Origin: an uncultured Prevotella sp.
GTDB taxonomy: Bacteria; Bacteroidota; Bacteroidia; Bacteroidales; Bacteroidaceae
DNA length: 64,000 nt
NCBI GenBank assembly: GCA_947170265.1
Contig: CAMVSV010000004.1
Location: forward strand, 1-64,000
Direction of reading: 5' to 3'
The notes under the pieces are model-generated. The model was not told where the DNA came from. It saw only the letters and a program-made list of their open reading frames with translations, and made no database searches. Below are positions 39,126 to 49,675 of the stretch, piece by piece. Made by a program: the position numbers and the translations under genes. Positions within the stretch are counted from its first letter, which is position 1; each line of letters begins with the position of its first letter.

Positions 39126-41585
39126 TCAGAACGGCAGTCCTACGGCGAGGTGGAATGTCTGTGCATCCTTGAAATGGTCGATGTTGTAGAAACCGCTGCG
39201 ACCTGTCTCATAGGGAACATGCAGTCCTATGCCCCAGTCGAGACGCAGGATGAAATAGTCAAGGTCGTAGCGCAGTCCGATACCTGTGCCAAATGCCATC
39301 TGCTTGAAGATGTTCTTCACATGGAACACTGTTTCGTAGTTTTCATCGAAGTTGTTGTTTATCTCCCACACATTTCCAGCATCAAGAAAGACTGCACCGT
39401 AAAGGTTTCCAAAAAGCTGCGGACGATATTCAAGGTTCATGAGTATCTTGATGTCGCCAGTCTGCTCAACATAGCTCCAGCTCTTCTCTTCAGAGCGGTA
39501 ACGTCCCGGTCCCACAGCCCTCACGTTGAAGGCGCGTATGCTATTGGCACCTCCCACATAGAACAACTCGGTATATGGGGAGTAGTCTGAATTGCCTAAG
39601 GGGCATATCACTCCACCTCCCACATGTGCAGCGAGCGAAGAATGGTCGGAGAGCTGCCATGTTTTTGTGAAGTCGGTTTCAACCTTCACAAACTGGGCAA
39701 AGGGATTCTTAAACATCGTCTTATCTTTCTCGCTCCACTTCTCTCCTGCCACAAGATAACCCACCGACAACAGGTTGGATGCCTCGCTCACTGTGGTGCG
39801 CCATGCTATGGGATGACGGTAGTTGGCTGGGCTGTGATATGAATAGGAGAAAGAAGCTTTTGGGATGAACTGGTCGCTCATTGATGCCAGGAGATAAGGG
39901 TGCTTTATACACAAATTTAAGAATTTATCTGTAATGTTGGTCATGTATTCATAAGTAACCGACAACGGTGAGAACTCAAACGACGACTGTGCAGAGGTCT
40001 GCCAGTTGTAGCGCAGCTCCCCCGATACGGCATGCCGCTTGAAATAGTTTCCTCGGTTGGTGACGCTGGCAGCAGCCTTGAGCGTGGTTGTCGGGGTGTC
40101 GTAGAACTGGCGACGACGGCGTCGTTGCACTGCCGGTATGGGTTTACCGCTTTTCTCTGCCTCAGTCCTCTCCTTGCGGATACGTTCAAGACGCTTGCGC
40201 ATAGGAGTCTGGAAGGGGTTGACAATTCGTGGGAAGGTGAGAGAGGTTTCCAAGCCATAAGCATAAGAGTTCATCTTTGTCTCAGAGCCTTCGAGCTCGT
40301 GTCCCATCTGCCACTCATAGGAGCCATTGGCTTTGATGTCAAGCTGTTCACCGCCATGAAAGGCGTTTCGTTTTGTAAGACCCACTATGAGCTCCGGTCC
40401 GAGTTTTCCGCTTGTTTTTCCTTTTCCGTAAGCCTCGACATAGAAGTCGTAGGGTTTGTCTAACATCAGGTCAAGGTTCACATCAAGTGTGTCTGAATAT
40501 ACCTTTGGAAGGGTGTCGTTGCCCAGTGACAGATAGTTATAGTCCAAACGAGGTGTAAAGGTCATATTTGTACGGGTGAAGAGGCCTGTGGCTCTTAGCT
40601 TCCGGAGTGATTTTTCATGGAGTTCCCGGCTATATAGCTGCCGTGGGCGGAGCTGCAAGTCATTAAGCAGCACACGCATACGCATGGGAGGGCGCTTTCC
40701 GTTGTAGTTTACCGTAAAGTTGCGTGTCTTCCGCGTGGAGTCAAGGCTTTCTCTTGCCGACTTGCGATAGTTCACCGTGATATGTCCTATATACCACTCA
40801 TGAAGGGCTTCCTCGCTCAGGGAGTCTGCGAGCTGGAGGCGCAGCTGCACCTTTCCTGGCACACTCACCGTATCGGCAAGATAGGAGGCATTTCCCTTGT
40901 CATAGTAGAAGAAGCCATTGTCACGAAAGAGGTTGGAAATGCGCTGTCGTTCTCCATCAAGGGCTGCCACGTCAAAGGGATCGCCTTTCATCACTTCTGC
41001 ATCAGCAAGGTTGGCATGTATTATGCTGTCGGCTTTGCTTGGGAAATTCTCGTAAGCCATGGTGTCGATAGTCCACAGATGTCCCATATCTACAGTATAC
41101 TGCAGCTTGGCTTTCTTTGGATTACTCTGTGGCAGTTGTTCGTGTGTGATCTTCCCGTTGAAATATCCTCGTTTCTGCAAGGTGTTCTCTCCCACCATTG
41201 CCCGAAGTTCGGGATTGACATGGCTCATCAATATCGGCCTTGTACCAAATGCCTTGTTCACCCATCGTGAAAACCGCGTGGTGTCATTGGAGAAAGCGTT
41301 CCACACCCATAGTCCTACGGGGAATGGCGACCGGAAGGTGGAGCTGCCGAACAGGGCTGCATTGGGCGGTGTAGCAAGCACGAGGTCGGTTTCTTCCTTT
41401 GTTAGATAGAAGTGTGAGTTCTTCTCGTAGTTTTCATATTTCGTAGCCTTAAGACCAGTATACAGCTGCTCGCCGTCGGGAATGGCACTCGTTGTGGAAC
41501 AAGCCACGATGAGCCACAGGCCAGCTACCGTCATGACAAGGGCTGAGAGCTGAAGCATAATGGTCTTTAGTATGTTTTTATTCAT
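39126..41585 (-). CDS. Omp85/TamA-like outer-membrane protein (BamA/TamA family)
   Basis: Lipoprotein-type signal (LWLIVACSTTSAIPDGEQLYTGLKA), POTRA-like N-terminus, C-terminal barrel with GGANSIRAFNVRAVGPGRY; follows tamB with overlapping ORFs. Confidence 0.88.
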   Translation of the reverse strand: MNKNILKTIMLQLSALVMTVAGLWLIVACSTTSAIPDGEQLYTGLKATKYENYEKNSHFYLTKEETDLVLATPPNAALFGSSTFRSPFPVGLWVWNAFSNDTTRFSRWVNKAFGTRPILMSHVNPELRAMVGENTLQKRGYFNGKITHEQLPQSNPKKAKLQYTVDMGHLWTIDTMAYENFPSKADSIIHANLADAEVMKGDPFDVAALDGERQRISNLFRDNGFFYYDKGNASYLADTVSVPGKVQLRLQLADSLSEEALHEWYIGHITVNYRKSARESLDSTRKTRNFTVNYNGKRPPMRMRVLLNDLQLRPRQLYSRELHEKSLRKLRATGLFTRTNMTFTPRLDYNYLSLGNDTLPKVYSDTLDVNLDLMLDKPYDFYVEAYGKGKTSGKLGPELIVGLTKRNAFHGGEQLDIKANGSYEWQMGHELEGSETKMNSYAYGLETSLTFPRIVNPFQTPMRKRLERIRKERTEAEKSGKPIPAVQRRRRRQFYDTPTTTLKAAASVTNRGNYFKRHAVSGELRYNWQTSAQSSFEFSPLSVTYEYMTNITDKFLNLCIKHPYLLASMSDQFIPKASFSYSYHSPANYRHPIAWRTTVSEASNLLSVGYLVAGEKWSEKDKTMFKNPFAQFVKVETDFTKTWQLSDHSSLAAHVGGGVICPLGNSDYSPYTELFYVGGANSIRAFNVRAVGPGRYRSEEKSWSYVEQTGDIKILMNLEYRPQLFGNLYGAVFLDAGNVWEINNNFDENYETVFHVKNIFKQMAFGTGIGLRYDLDYFILRLDWGIGLHVPYETGRSGFYNIDHFKDAQTFHLAVGLPF

Positions 41586-44500
41586 TCGCATGGATAGAGT
41601 CCTTTCGTTGTGTTATGGTGTCGGAGCCAACATGACGGGATGTCACGAGACTGTCGCGTCGCAGCATCAAAGGAGTAGCTGTAGACTTGAAACTGAATAT
41701 CTCTGAAAGCTTGTTGAGCTTGCGTTTCCACATGAAGCCGGCACCAAACTGACTGATGTTTCCATCAAGCCAGTCATAGCTATTGCGCTGATAGAACACT
41801 TTCAGATACTGTGTCTCACGCTGGTTGAGCCTGTATTCCATAGAGAAATTGTCGAAGAAAGCACCATTCTGTCCTGCATCGCTACCTCCTGTCGACACCC
41901 TGCCACCCATGATGATGCGCAAGCGGTTGTTCAGAAGTCGCTTTGAGAACTTGAACGTGTAGTCGGTGTGGAGCGCTCCATTCACATCTGCCGAGGTCTC
42001 GAGATTAGCCGAGAGGTCAAGTCCCATTGAACGGAGTGCACTACCGGTGATATTGTTTATCTCACTTTGCATGAACGATGCCAAGGCACCGCTCATGGCA
42101 GCATTTGTAGTACCATTACCATCGCCGAGGTACATGCCCGAGGCGAGCATTGACACAGCAAGCTTTCCTCTTTCCTCCGCACTCTTGGTGTTGAGCTCGT
42201 TTTGCATCTGCATGTCTTCGGGTGCATCAATGATAAATTCTATTCCCGGTTTCGACATCGTCTCGGTAAGTCGCACACCACATTCAAAGTCAACGAGACG
42301 TCCCGACGACGTTCCGTCGCTCACGCTGCTCTTCAGCCGTTCCGTGGCTGTGATATTCAGTGTGGGGTTCATTGGGTCGCCGGTGAACTCCAGGAAGCTG
42401 CCTTCCTGTATGGTGAAGGTGCGCAGAGGTATCACCGGCAGGGCATATTTCATCTCACCCTTATTGAGTGTATAGCGTCCGAGCAGCGAGAGATCGTCGG
42501 CAGGATTATAAGTCATTCGCAGCTCACCGCCTCCAATGAGGTCAATGTAGTTTGTGTGTTCGGCATTGAGTGCGCACACTATATGCGCCTGTTCATCAAT
42601 GTTCACATTCATGTCCATAGTAAATCCCGCCATGTCGGGACGCTTCACCACTTTGACCGCCGTGGTGTCGCTGAAGTCGGTGAAACGCACCAGCTCGTCA
42701 AGCTGGTTGTCGGAAGTAAGCGGAGACTCTCTGAGCACATAGGTCATATCAGTATTGCCAAGCACATCGAGCCTACCGCGCATGTTAAGGTTATCGAGCG
42801 GTCCCTGCATGCGTCCGAAGAAATTGACATAAGCCTTTCCATACGCCTCTGAACGCGGATTTTCCTTTGCGTCAATGAGCAGGAAGTCGCGTGCTCTCAT
42901 CCTCACGTCGAGCATCATCCTTTCCATGTTGGAGAAATCGAGCGAACCTTGTATGTTTAGCGGACTGTCGTTGTTGGCAAACATCTCGAAGTTTTCAAAC
43001 AGCAGCTTGCTATGCTCTATCCTCACGGGGTCGTTGGCAAATCGCATCTCTATGCCATAGGGCTCGCTATATAGGTAGGACGAATCAAGATATACCTCAC
43101 CGTTGATGTCGAGTTCATTGAGCGGGCCTTTCACGGTAAGTGCACCTTCACCTGTTCCCCTCAGTCCCACTATCCTGTCGGGTATGAATCCATTAACGAA
43201 ATGCAACGGGAACTTATTCATATCAAACTTAGCGTCAAGCATTCCCTTGCCCTCAGAGCGGTAGTAACCTGTGAGCGTTCCAACCTCATAGTCGTCCTTG
43301 GTAATGATGGCATCAACATAGTGCGAGCCATCTTCATGTGGCATATACACCATCTGCACTCCCACATTACCCATATTGCAATGTTCATAGACGAAGTCCG
43401 ATATGGTCATGTCGCTTGAAACAGTGAGTGAGTTCTCTGTTTGAATGAGGTGGAAGTCACCATCAAGCACTCCGCCCACCTGTGGTGTCAGCGGCAGAAC
43501 GTCAAACACCTTCTCAAGGTCAAACCTGTGCATGGAGAGAGTTATGTTTTGCAATGCCGTCTCATCGCTGTCGTCTGTATACAGGTAAGCACCAGCACCA
43601 TCGTCGGCCTGCAGTTTCATGTCTGCCGACACCCGTCGGTCCCTACCTATATATATATAGTTGCCTGAACTCACATGGAAGTTTTTATATCCTATTATGG
43701 CATCATCGGAAGTCACGGTCATGCGTATGCCGTTGTCTTCCATCGTTGCAAGCATGGCAAGGTCGAGCCCGGTCTTGTTCTTGTCATCCACCACCACAGC
43801 CTGAGCCGTAAGTCCACGCTCCAGGAGTGTTCCCTTGAGTTGTGCACTGTAGGGATATTGGTTGAATTTATTGTTCATCACCCGAAGGTCATAGTTCAGT
43901 CGTTCGGCATCCGACTCAAGTGCAAGATCTATGCTGTCGAGCGTTATGCTGTCGGCAAGCAGGCGCAAAGCTCCAACACGGGCATATCCGTTGAGTCCAT
44001 CGTTGGTCGACGACGAGAGATCTATCCGTGCATTGCGGTAAGCAAAACCTTGCTGCATAAGCAAGTGGCTAATAATATTGTTTGGACCAGCTTCAAGATA
44101 CAGACGGGCAAGGGGCAGCTCTGCACGGAGTGCCATCTGGTCAATACGTTTTTGTTTGAATTGTTGCTTCACGAGGTCCGACAACACGTCAGTCTGTTTC
44201 ATTATTCTCTCGTAGCCGCAATCGGCATCGGCATTGAGATAGAAGTCACCCGTGGATACCACCACATGTGTCGTATCGCGTCGTGTGAGCAGGTCTATGT
44301 CGATGTCTCCTTCATAGAAGCTGTGTTCTCGTTCATGGGCTGTGAGATTGCATATCTTTCCCTTCACCTCATGGAAGTCGTCAAGGTTGGAGCGCACAGC
44401 CACATCAGCACCAAAGCTCATTCCGAAGGGCTTTTCTATAACGCCAAGTTCATAGAAATCCACACGGTCTATGCGTCCGTCAAAGTCAGCAGCCATGTGA

Positions 44501-46506
44501 CCGGAAGCAAGCATGGCGTTTATGTCAAAGTCTCCAGTGACAAGGGTCGCCATACCGTTTCTACCCCGGTTCTCCTTCAACGTAAAGTCTCCAAGGTGTC
44601 CCTTTATTGAGTGTCGGTCATTGAGATTGCTCTTTACATATACATCGGCATTCGAGGATACAACATAGCGTTGATCGGTAACGCCAAGCCGCTTGAGATC
44701 GGCATTCAGCACCCTGCCTTTTACATGCAGGTCGGCATCCCCGGCCGTGAGTCTTCCGCTCATATCAAAGTCGCCACCCACCATTCCATTGCTACTGTTG
44801 ACCTTTGCACTCATATATCCGTTGTGCAGGCTTACGTCACCATCCAACCCGCTGAAATCGTAGCCACCATAGCTGAACTTTCTCACCTTGGCATGTATCT
44901 TTGCTCCCGACTTGGGGTCAAGGAAGTCGGTTCCATGTCCCTGTGCCGTGATGTCGCCGGAGAATGGTGATAGTCCCATCGATGGAAGGAAGTGCTGTAG
45001 TTGCAGGTTGTCGGCAGAAGCTGTCACGTTGTATGCCATGTTTCTGGCATCTAATGTTGCCCGTGTCTTTAGTCTACCTCCTCCCTCGGTGGCAGTGAAG
45101 TCAGCTACATACTGCTGTCCATTAATCTTGAAATGTCCGTCAATGCCGATGTTGCGTGGTATACGGACCTGCTGCTGCACGTCCTTAGGCAACATGGCAG
45201 TGATCATTCCGAGGTCGCCGGTATGACCTTTCAGCCTTATGTCGGCACGCATACGGTCGCCATCCGTCGGATTTGCCACCCATCCAGTCCCATTCATGTC
45301 TACCACTCCTGGCAACGTGGCTTTGAAATTCTTGAAAGTTACATACTGCATGTTGCCTTCGGCATGTCCCTTCAGAGTGAGTTGCCTGTTTGGCCAGTGC
45401 GACATCATTTTTTTAGGCAGGTCAGGGGCAAACACCAGAATGTCGTGTTTGCCAACGGCTCCATCTATATCGGCATAGAGCTTTCCCGGATTTTCCTCAT
45501 CAAAGGCGTTGAGATCCATGTTGAAGTCTGCATTAACATCTGAGTATGGGGTCTTCAGTGCAGCATCTTCCACTCCCAGCTTCCTGTCATCCATGGTGAA
45601 ACGTCCTTGCATCTTTTCAATCTGCAGACCACTCTTATCCTTGAAGCTGCCTGTTCTTATATTCGCGGCGATGCGTGGCGGTGCCACGAGTATGGAGTCG
45701 GCACCAATATTCACATCGCTCATGTCAATATAGTCGGCATCAAAGCCTCGCTGTCGCTTACTGTCATCGCGTCTACCGTAGTCACCTATCCCCCTGCCAT
45801 AAGCAAAGCTACCACCATTCCAATCAAGCTTTGCTACTTGGTATATCCCATTTTTCAGTTCCAGCCGTGCCTCTTGCGCCACTGCATCCTTCATGACCAC
45901 GTTCACCCCCGTTACAGAGTCTGCCATGTGGAGTGTGAGGTTGGTATTGCTGAGCCTTAACTTGTCCATGTCGATTTTCCAATCGGCAGTGCTCTCGGTG
46001 GTATCTTCCGGCACGGTGTCGCTAAGGGCAATGTCTATCCTTGCGTTATCAAGCAGGGCATCGTCAATCTTTATCCTCTCTGCCTTGAGATCTATGCCAT
46101 GGCTCTGCAACGTCAGTCTGCCGATGTCACCTTTAATCCTAACGTCGGGGATGAAGTCAGTGGTATTCACCTTTGCTTGGTTCAGCTCCAAGGCATCCAG
46201 CTCTACCCTGCCACCCAGCAACGGCAACAGCTGTACATCGGCAACAAGCCGCCTCACATCGGCAACGGTGTCGGGAGGCGTTACAGGCTTTATCATCTTA
46301 AAGCCATTGAGTTCAAGGTCAAGGGGGAAAGCTATCCTTACATTGTCAATGGAGATGTCCATGCCTGTCTGTTCGGAAGCATAACGGCAAACCTGCTTCA
46401 CCACCCAGTTCTGCACAGGAGGGAGATAAAGCAATACTGCGATGACACCTACAAGCACTATCGGTGTTATCAAAACAGCTGCCAACCATTTTATGGCATG
46501 TTTCAT
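41578..46506 (-). CDS. TamB-like translocation/assembly module protein (DUF490)
   Basis: 1642 aa, N-terminal TM anchor, AsmA/TamB-like repeats, C-terminal DUF490 with LNITATERLKSSVSDGTSSGRLVDFECGVRLTETMSKPGIEFIIDAPED. Confidence 0.88.
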   Translation of the reverse strand: MKHAIKWLAAVLITPIVLVGVIAVLLYLPPVQNWVVKQVCRYASEQTGMDISIDNVRIAFPLDLELNGFKMIKPVTPPDTVADVRRLVADVQLLPLLGGRVELDALELNQAKVNTTDFIPDVRIKGDIGRLTLQSHGIDLKAERIKIDDALLDNARIDIALSDTVPEDTTESTADWKIDMDKLRLSNTNLTLHMADSVTGVNVVMKDAVAQEARLELKNGIYQVAKLDWNGGSFAYGRGIGDYGRRDDSKRQRGFDADYIDMSDVNIGADSILVAPPRIAANIRTGSFKDKSGLQIEKMQGRFTMDDRKLGVEDAALKTPYSDVNADFNMDLNAFDEENPGKLYADIDGAVGKHDILVFAPDLPKKMMSHWPNRQLTLKGHAEGNMQYVTFKNFKATLPGVVDMNGTGWVANPTDGDRMRADIRLKGHTGDLGMITAMLPKDVQQQVRIPRNIGIDGHFKINGQQYVADFTATEGGGRLKTRATLDARNMAYNVTASADNLQLQHFLPSMGLSPFSGDITAQGHGTDFLDPKSGAKIHAKVRKFSYGGYDFSGLDGDVSLHNGYMSAKVNSSNGMVGGDFDMSGRLTAGDADLHVKGRVLNADLKRLGVTDQRYVVSSNADVYVKSNLNDRHSIKGHLGDFTLKENRGRNGMATLVTGDFDINAMLASGHMAADFDGRIDRVDFYELGVIEKPFGMSFGADVAVRSNLDDFHEVKGKICNLTAHEREHSFYEGDIDIDLLTRRDTTHVVVSTGDFYLNADADCGYERIMKQTDVLSDLVKQQFKQKRIDQMALRAELPLARLYLEAGPNNIISHLLMQQGFAYRNARIDLSSSTNDGLNGYARVGALRLLADSITLDSIDLALESDAERLNYDLRVMNNKFNQYPYSAQLKGTLLERGLTAQAVVVDDKNKTGLDLAMLATMEDNGIRMTVTSDDAIIGYKNFHVSSGNYIYIGRDRRVSADMKLQADDGAGAYLYTDDSDETALQNITLSMHRFDLEKVFDVLPLTPQVGGVLDGDFHLIQTENSLTVSSDMTISDFVYEHCNMGNVGVQMVYMPHEDGSHYVDAIITKDDYEVGTLTGYYRSEGKGMLDAKFDMNKFPLHFVNGFIPDRIVGLRGTGEGALTVKGPLNELDINGEVYLDSSYLYSEPYGIEMRFANDPVRIEHSKLLFENFEMFANNDSPLNIQGSLDFSNMERMMLDVRMRARDFLLIDAKENPRSEAYGKAYVNFFGRMQGPLDNLNMRGRLDVLGNTDMTYVLRESPLTSDNQLDELVRFTDFSDTTAVKVVKRPDMAGFTMDMNVNIDEQAHIVCALNAEHTNYIDLIGGGELRMTYNPADDLSLLGRYTLNKGEMKYALPVIPLRTFTIQEGSFLEFTGDPMNPTLNITATERLKSSVSDGTSSGRLVDFECGVRLTETMSKPGIEFIIDAPEDMQMQNELNTKSAEERGKLAVSMLASGMYLGDGNGTTNAAMSGALASFMQSEINNITGSALRSMGLDLSANLETSADVNGALHTDYTFKFSKRLLNNRLRIIMGGRVSTGGSDAGQNGAFFDNFSMEYRLNQRETQYLKVFYQRNSYDWLDGNISQFGAGFMWKRKLNKLSEIFSFKSTATPLMLRRDSLVTSRHVGSDTITQRKDSIHANE

Positions 46507-46583
46507 AATTAATGCAAAGTAACATAAAAAAGTTGAGACAGCGAAATAAATAGTATAAAAACGAAAAAAGCCCGACTCTTGCT

Positions 46584-46931
46584 GGGCTTCTGAAGTTGCG
46601 GAGGCAGGACTCGTTCTTCATCGAGCGTCGTCGCTACGTCGACGAAGTCGGTGGCGACACAAAGACGCGAGGTAACTGCGACCGTAGGTCACATGTGAGG
46701 GTGCTGACGAAGTAAAACGAAAGAAGCCCAACAGTAATCGTTGGGCTTCTGAAGTTGCGGAGGCAGGACTCGTTCTTCATCGAGCGTCGTCGCTACGTCG
46801 ACGAAGTCGGTGGCGACACAAAGACGCGAGGTAACTGCGACCGTAGGTCACATGTGAGGGTGCTGACGAAGTAAAACGAAAGAAGCCCAACAGTAATCGT
46901 TGGGCTTCTGAAGTTGCGGAGGCAGGACTCG
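46584..46931. repeat. 159-bp direct tandem repeat: two perfect units plus a partial third unit leading into tRNA-Met
   Basis: gggcttctgaagttgcggaggcaggactcg recurs at 46584, 46743 and 46902; each unit carries the 18-nt tRNA 3' end and an aagcccaac...gttgggctt-type hairpin. Confidence 0.95.
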
Positions 46932-46986
46932 AACATGCGACCTCCAGGTTATGAGCCTGGCGAGCTACCAACTGCTCCACTCCGCG
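46914..46986 (-). tRNA. tRNA-Met (CAT), initiator-type
   Basis: CGCGGAG...CTCCGCA-A gives a C1.A72 mismatch with A73; anticodon arm CCAGG-CTCATAA-CCTGG; T arm GTTCGAGTC. Confidence 0.9.
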
Positions 46987-47007
46987 ATGTTTCTTATTTT
47001 GCGACTG

Positions 47008-47015
47008 CAAAGGTA
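47008..47015 (-). promoter_or_regulatory. -7 element (TACCTTTG) for tRNA-Met
   Basis: caaaggta on +, with CAA (TTG on minus) at 47036-47038, 20-nt spacer. Confidence 0.7.
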
Positions 47016-47255
47016 TAGCTTTTTATTGAAACAGCCAAATAAAATCCACAATATTTTAACAAGTGCTGGTTGGAAGCAGTATTTCAACCATGCCATTAGC
47101 CTCATCAGCTATATATAATATAAATAATGTGTAGCAACATAAATCACATAATCTAACCTCAACCGAGAAGCTACAACAGACATTCGCGAAGCTATCAAAA
47201 ACAGACAAAATGAAAGAAAAACGGGGCATTCCTTTTCATTTCGCTCGTTTATTAG

Positions 47256-47263
47256 TAATTTTG
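47256..47263 (+). promoter_or_regulatory. -7 element (TAATTTTG)
   Basis: TAATTTTG 30 nt upstream of the malic enzyme start. Confidence 0.55.
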
Positions 47264-47293
47264 CAGTCAGTTTTAATAACATAAGCAGAAAAG

Positions 47294-49588
47294 ATGGTAA
47301 AGATAACAAAAGAAGCAGCTTTGGAATACCACTCCAAAGGACGTCCAGGAAAGATTGAAGTAAAGCCAACAAAGCCCTACCACACACAAAACGACCTGTC
47401 GCTCGCATATTCGCCGGGCGTGGCGTTTCCGTGTCTGGAAATACAGCAGAATGCCGACGATGTATATAAATATACCGACAAGGGAAACCTTGTGGCAGTA
47501 ATCTCAAACGGCACGGCTGTGCTCGGTTTGGGCGACATAGGAGCCATGAGCGGCAAACCTGTGATGGAAGGCAAGGGACTGCTGTTCAAGATCTATGGCG
47601 GTATCGATGTGTTTGATATCGAGGTTGACGAGAAAGACCCTGAGAAATTCTGCGAGGCGGTAGAGAAGATAGCCCCCTCCTTTGGTGGTATAAACCTTGA
47701 GGACATCAAGGCACCAGAGTGCTTTGCCATTGAAGAACGATTGAAGCGCACACTCGATATACCAGTGATGCACGACGACCAGCATGGCACCGCCATAATC
47801 TCTGCGGCAGGACTGAAGAATGCCCTCGAGGTGGCTGGCAAAGACATCAGCAAGGTGAAGATTGTGGTCAATGGTGCCGGAGCCGCTGCCATTTCATGCA
47901 CAAAGCTGTATGTGGCACTCGGAGCAAAGACCGAAAACATCGTGATGCTCGACTCCAAGGGAGTGATAACCTCCGACCGTGAGAAGCTTACTCCCCAGAA
48001 AGCCATTTTCGCCACCGACCGTCGCGACGTGCACACACTGGAAGAAGCCGTGAAGGGAGCCGATGTGTTTGTAGGTCTGTCAAAAGGCAATGTTCTCACA
48101 CAAGACATGGTACGTTCAATGGCAGACAACCCCATAGTGTTTGCTCTTGCCAATCCCGTGCCGGAGATTTCCTACGAAGATGCCATGGCAGCACGCCCCG
48201 ACGTGCTCATGTCAACAGGCAGGAGCGACTATCCCAACCAGATAAACAACGTAATTGGCTTCCCCTACATCTTCAGAGGAGCACTTGACGTGCATGCCCG
48301 CGCCATAAACGAAGAGATGAAGATGGCTGCCGTGCTTGCCATTGCCAAGCTGGCTAAGGAGCCCGTGCCCGAGGTTGTAAACCAAGTGTACCACGTCAAC
48401 GACCTGTCGTTCGGACCGCAATATTTCATACCAAAACCCGTAGACCCACGATTGATTACCGAAGTGAGCGCCGCCGTTGCAAAGGCTGCAATAGACAGTG
48501 GCGTGGCGCGCAAGAAGATAACCGATTGGAACGGCTACAAGGAGACCCTCAAGCAGCTGCTCGGACAGGAGACTAAGCTTACACGCAACCTTCATGCCGC
48601 AGCACGCCGCCACCCACAGAGAGTGGTGTTTGCCGAAGGTGGTCACCAAACCATGATGAAAGCTGCCGTGCAAGCCAAGCAGGAAGGCATCTGCCAACCC
48701 ATACTGCTGGGCAACGCAGACCGACTGAAACGTATGGCTGACCGACTGAAGCTCGACCTCACCGACATTCAGATCATAGACATGCGTGCCGACCATGAAC
48801 AGGGACGACGTGCCACCTATGCCAAGCACCTTGCCGAGAAACGCGCCCGCCAAGGCTACACCTTCCAGGAAGCCTACGACAAGATGTATGAGCGCAACTA
48901 CTTCGGCATGATGATGGTGGAACGTGGCGATGCCGACGCATTCATCACCGGCCTCTACACAAAATACTCCAACACCATAAAGGTAGCCAAAGAGGTTATT
49001 GGCATACGTCCCGACTACGGCACGTTTGCCACCATGCACATACTGAACACCAAGAAGGGAACGTTCTATCTTGCCGACACTCTCATAAACCGTCATCCGG
49101 AGAAAGACACGCTGGTTGACATTGCCAAACTGGCAGCACAGAGTGTGAGGTTCTTCAACGACGAGCCACGCATAGCCATGATTTCATATTCAAACTTCGG
49201 TACCGACGAGGTGGGTTCTCCTGCCAAAGTACACGAGGCTGTGGCAGAGATGCAACGGCTCTATCCCGATCTCGCCATCGACGGAGAGATGCAGGTGAAC
49301 TTCGCCATGAACAAAGAGCTGCGCGACGACAAATATCCGTTCAACAAACTGAAGGGTCTTGACGTGAATACCCTCGTGTTCCCCAACATGTCGGCAGCCA
49401 ACGGAAGCTACAAGCTTCTTCAGGCTCTCGATCCCGACATAGAGATTATCGGTCCTATACAGATGGGATTGAACAAGCCTATACACTTCACAGACTTTGA
49501 GTGTTCTGTGCGCGACGTGGTAAACATTACAGCCGTGGCTGTAATCGATGCCTATGTCGACAAGATACTAAGAGCTCAGAAGAAATAA
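47294..49588 (+). CDS. maeB: NADP-dependent malic enzyme fused to phosphotransacetylase-like domain
   Basis: [35 protein letters not shown]-terminal PTA-like region ending [19 protein letters not shown]. Confidence 0.92.
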   Translation: MVKITKEAALEYHSKGRPGKIEVKPTKPYHTQNDLSLAYSPGVAFPCLEIQQNADDVYKYTDKGNLVAVISNGTAVLGLGDIGAMSGKPVMEGKGLLFKIYGGIDVFDIEVDEKDPEKFCEAVEKIAPSFGGINLEDIKAPECFAIEERLKRTLDIPVMHDDQHGTAIISAAGLKNALEVAGKDISKVKIVVNGAGAAAISCTKLYVALGAKTENIVMLDSKGVITSDREKLTPQKAIFATDRRDVHTLEEAVKGADVFVGLSKGNVLTQDMVRSMADNPIVFALANPVPEISYEDAMAARPDVLMSTGRSDYPNQINNVIGFPYIFRGALDVHARAINEEMKMAAVLAIAKLAKEPVPEVVNQVYHVNDLSFGPQYFIPKPVDPRLITEVSAAVAKAAIDSGVARKKITDWNGYKETLKQLLGQETKLTRNLHAAARRHPQRVVFAEGGHQTMMKAAVQAKQEGICQPILLGNADRLKRMADRLKLDLTDIQIIDMRADHEQGRRATYAKHLAEKRARQGYTFQEAYDKMYERNYFGMMMVERGDADAFITGLYTKYSNTIKVAKEVIGIRPDYGTFATMHILNTKKGTFYLADTLINRHPEKDTLVDIAKLAAQSVRFFNDEPRIAMISYSNFGTDEVGSPAKVHEAVAEMQRLYPDLAIDGEMQVNFAMNKELRDDKYPFNKLKGLDVNTLVFPNMSAANGSYKLLQALDPDIEIIGPIQMGLNKPIHFTDFECSVRDVVNITAVAVIDAYVDKILRAQKK

Positions 49589-49613
49589 AGAGTGAGAATT
49601 GAAGTTACACAAT

Positions 49614-49658
49614 AAAAAACAGCCATGCACGATGAGCGTGCATGGCTGTTTTTTTTAT
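49614..49658. terminator. Terminator between convergent genes
   Basis: aaaaaacagccatgcacgatgagcgtgcatggctgttttttttatt. Confidence 0.9.
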
Positions 49659-49675
49659 TTCAAAAATCCAAGATA

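Noticed and set aside
46777-47010. 77-aa ORF across the tRNA-Met repeat
   Set aside because: It reads through the tRNA and its tandem units, so it is a by-product of the repeat.
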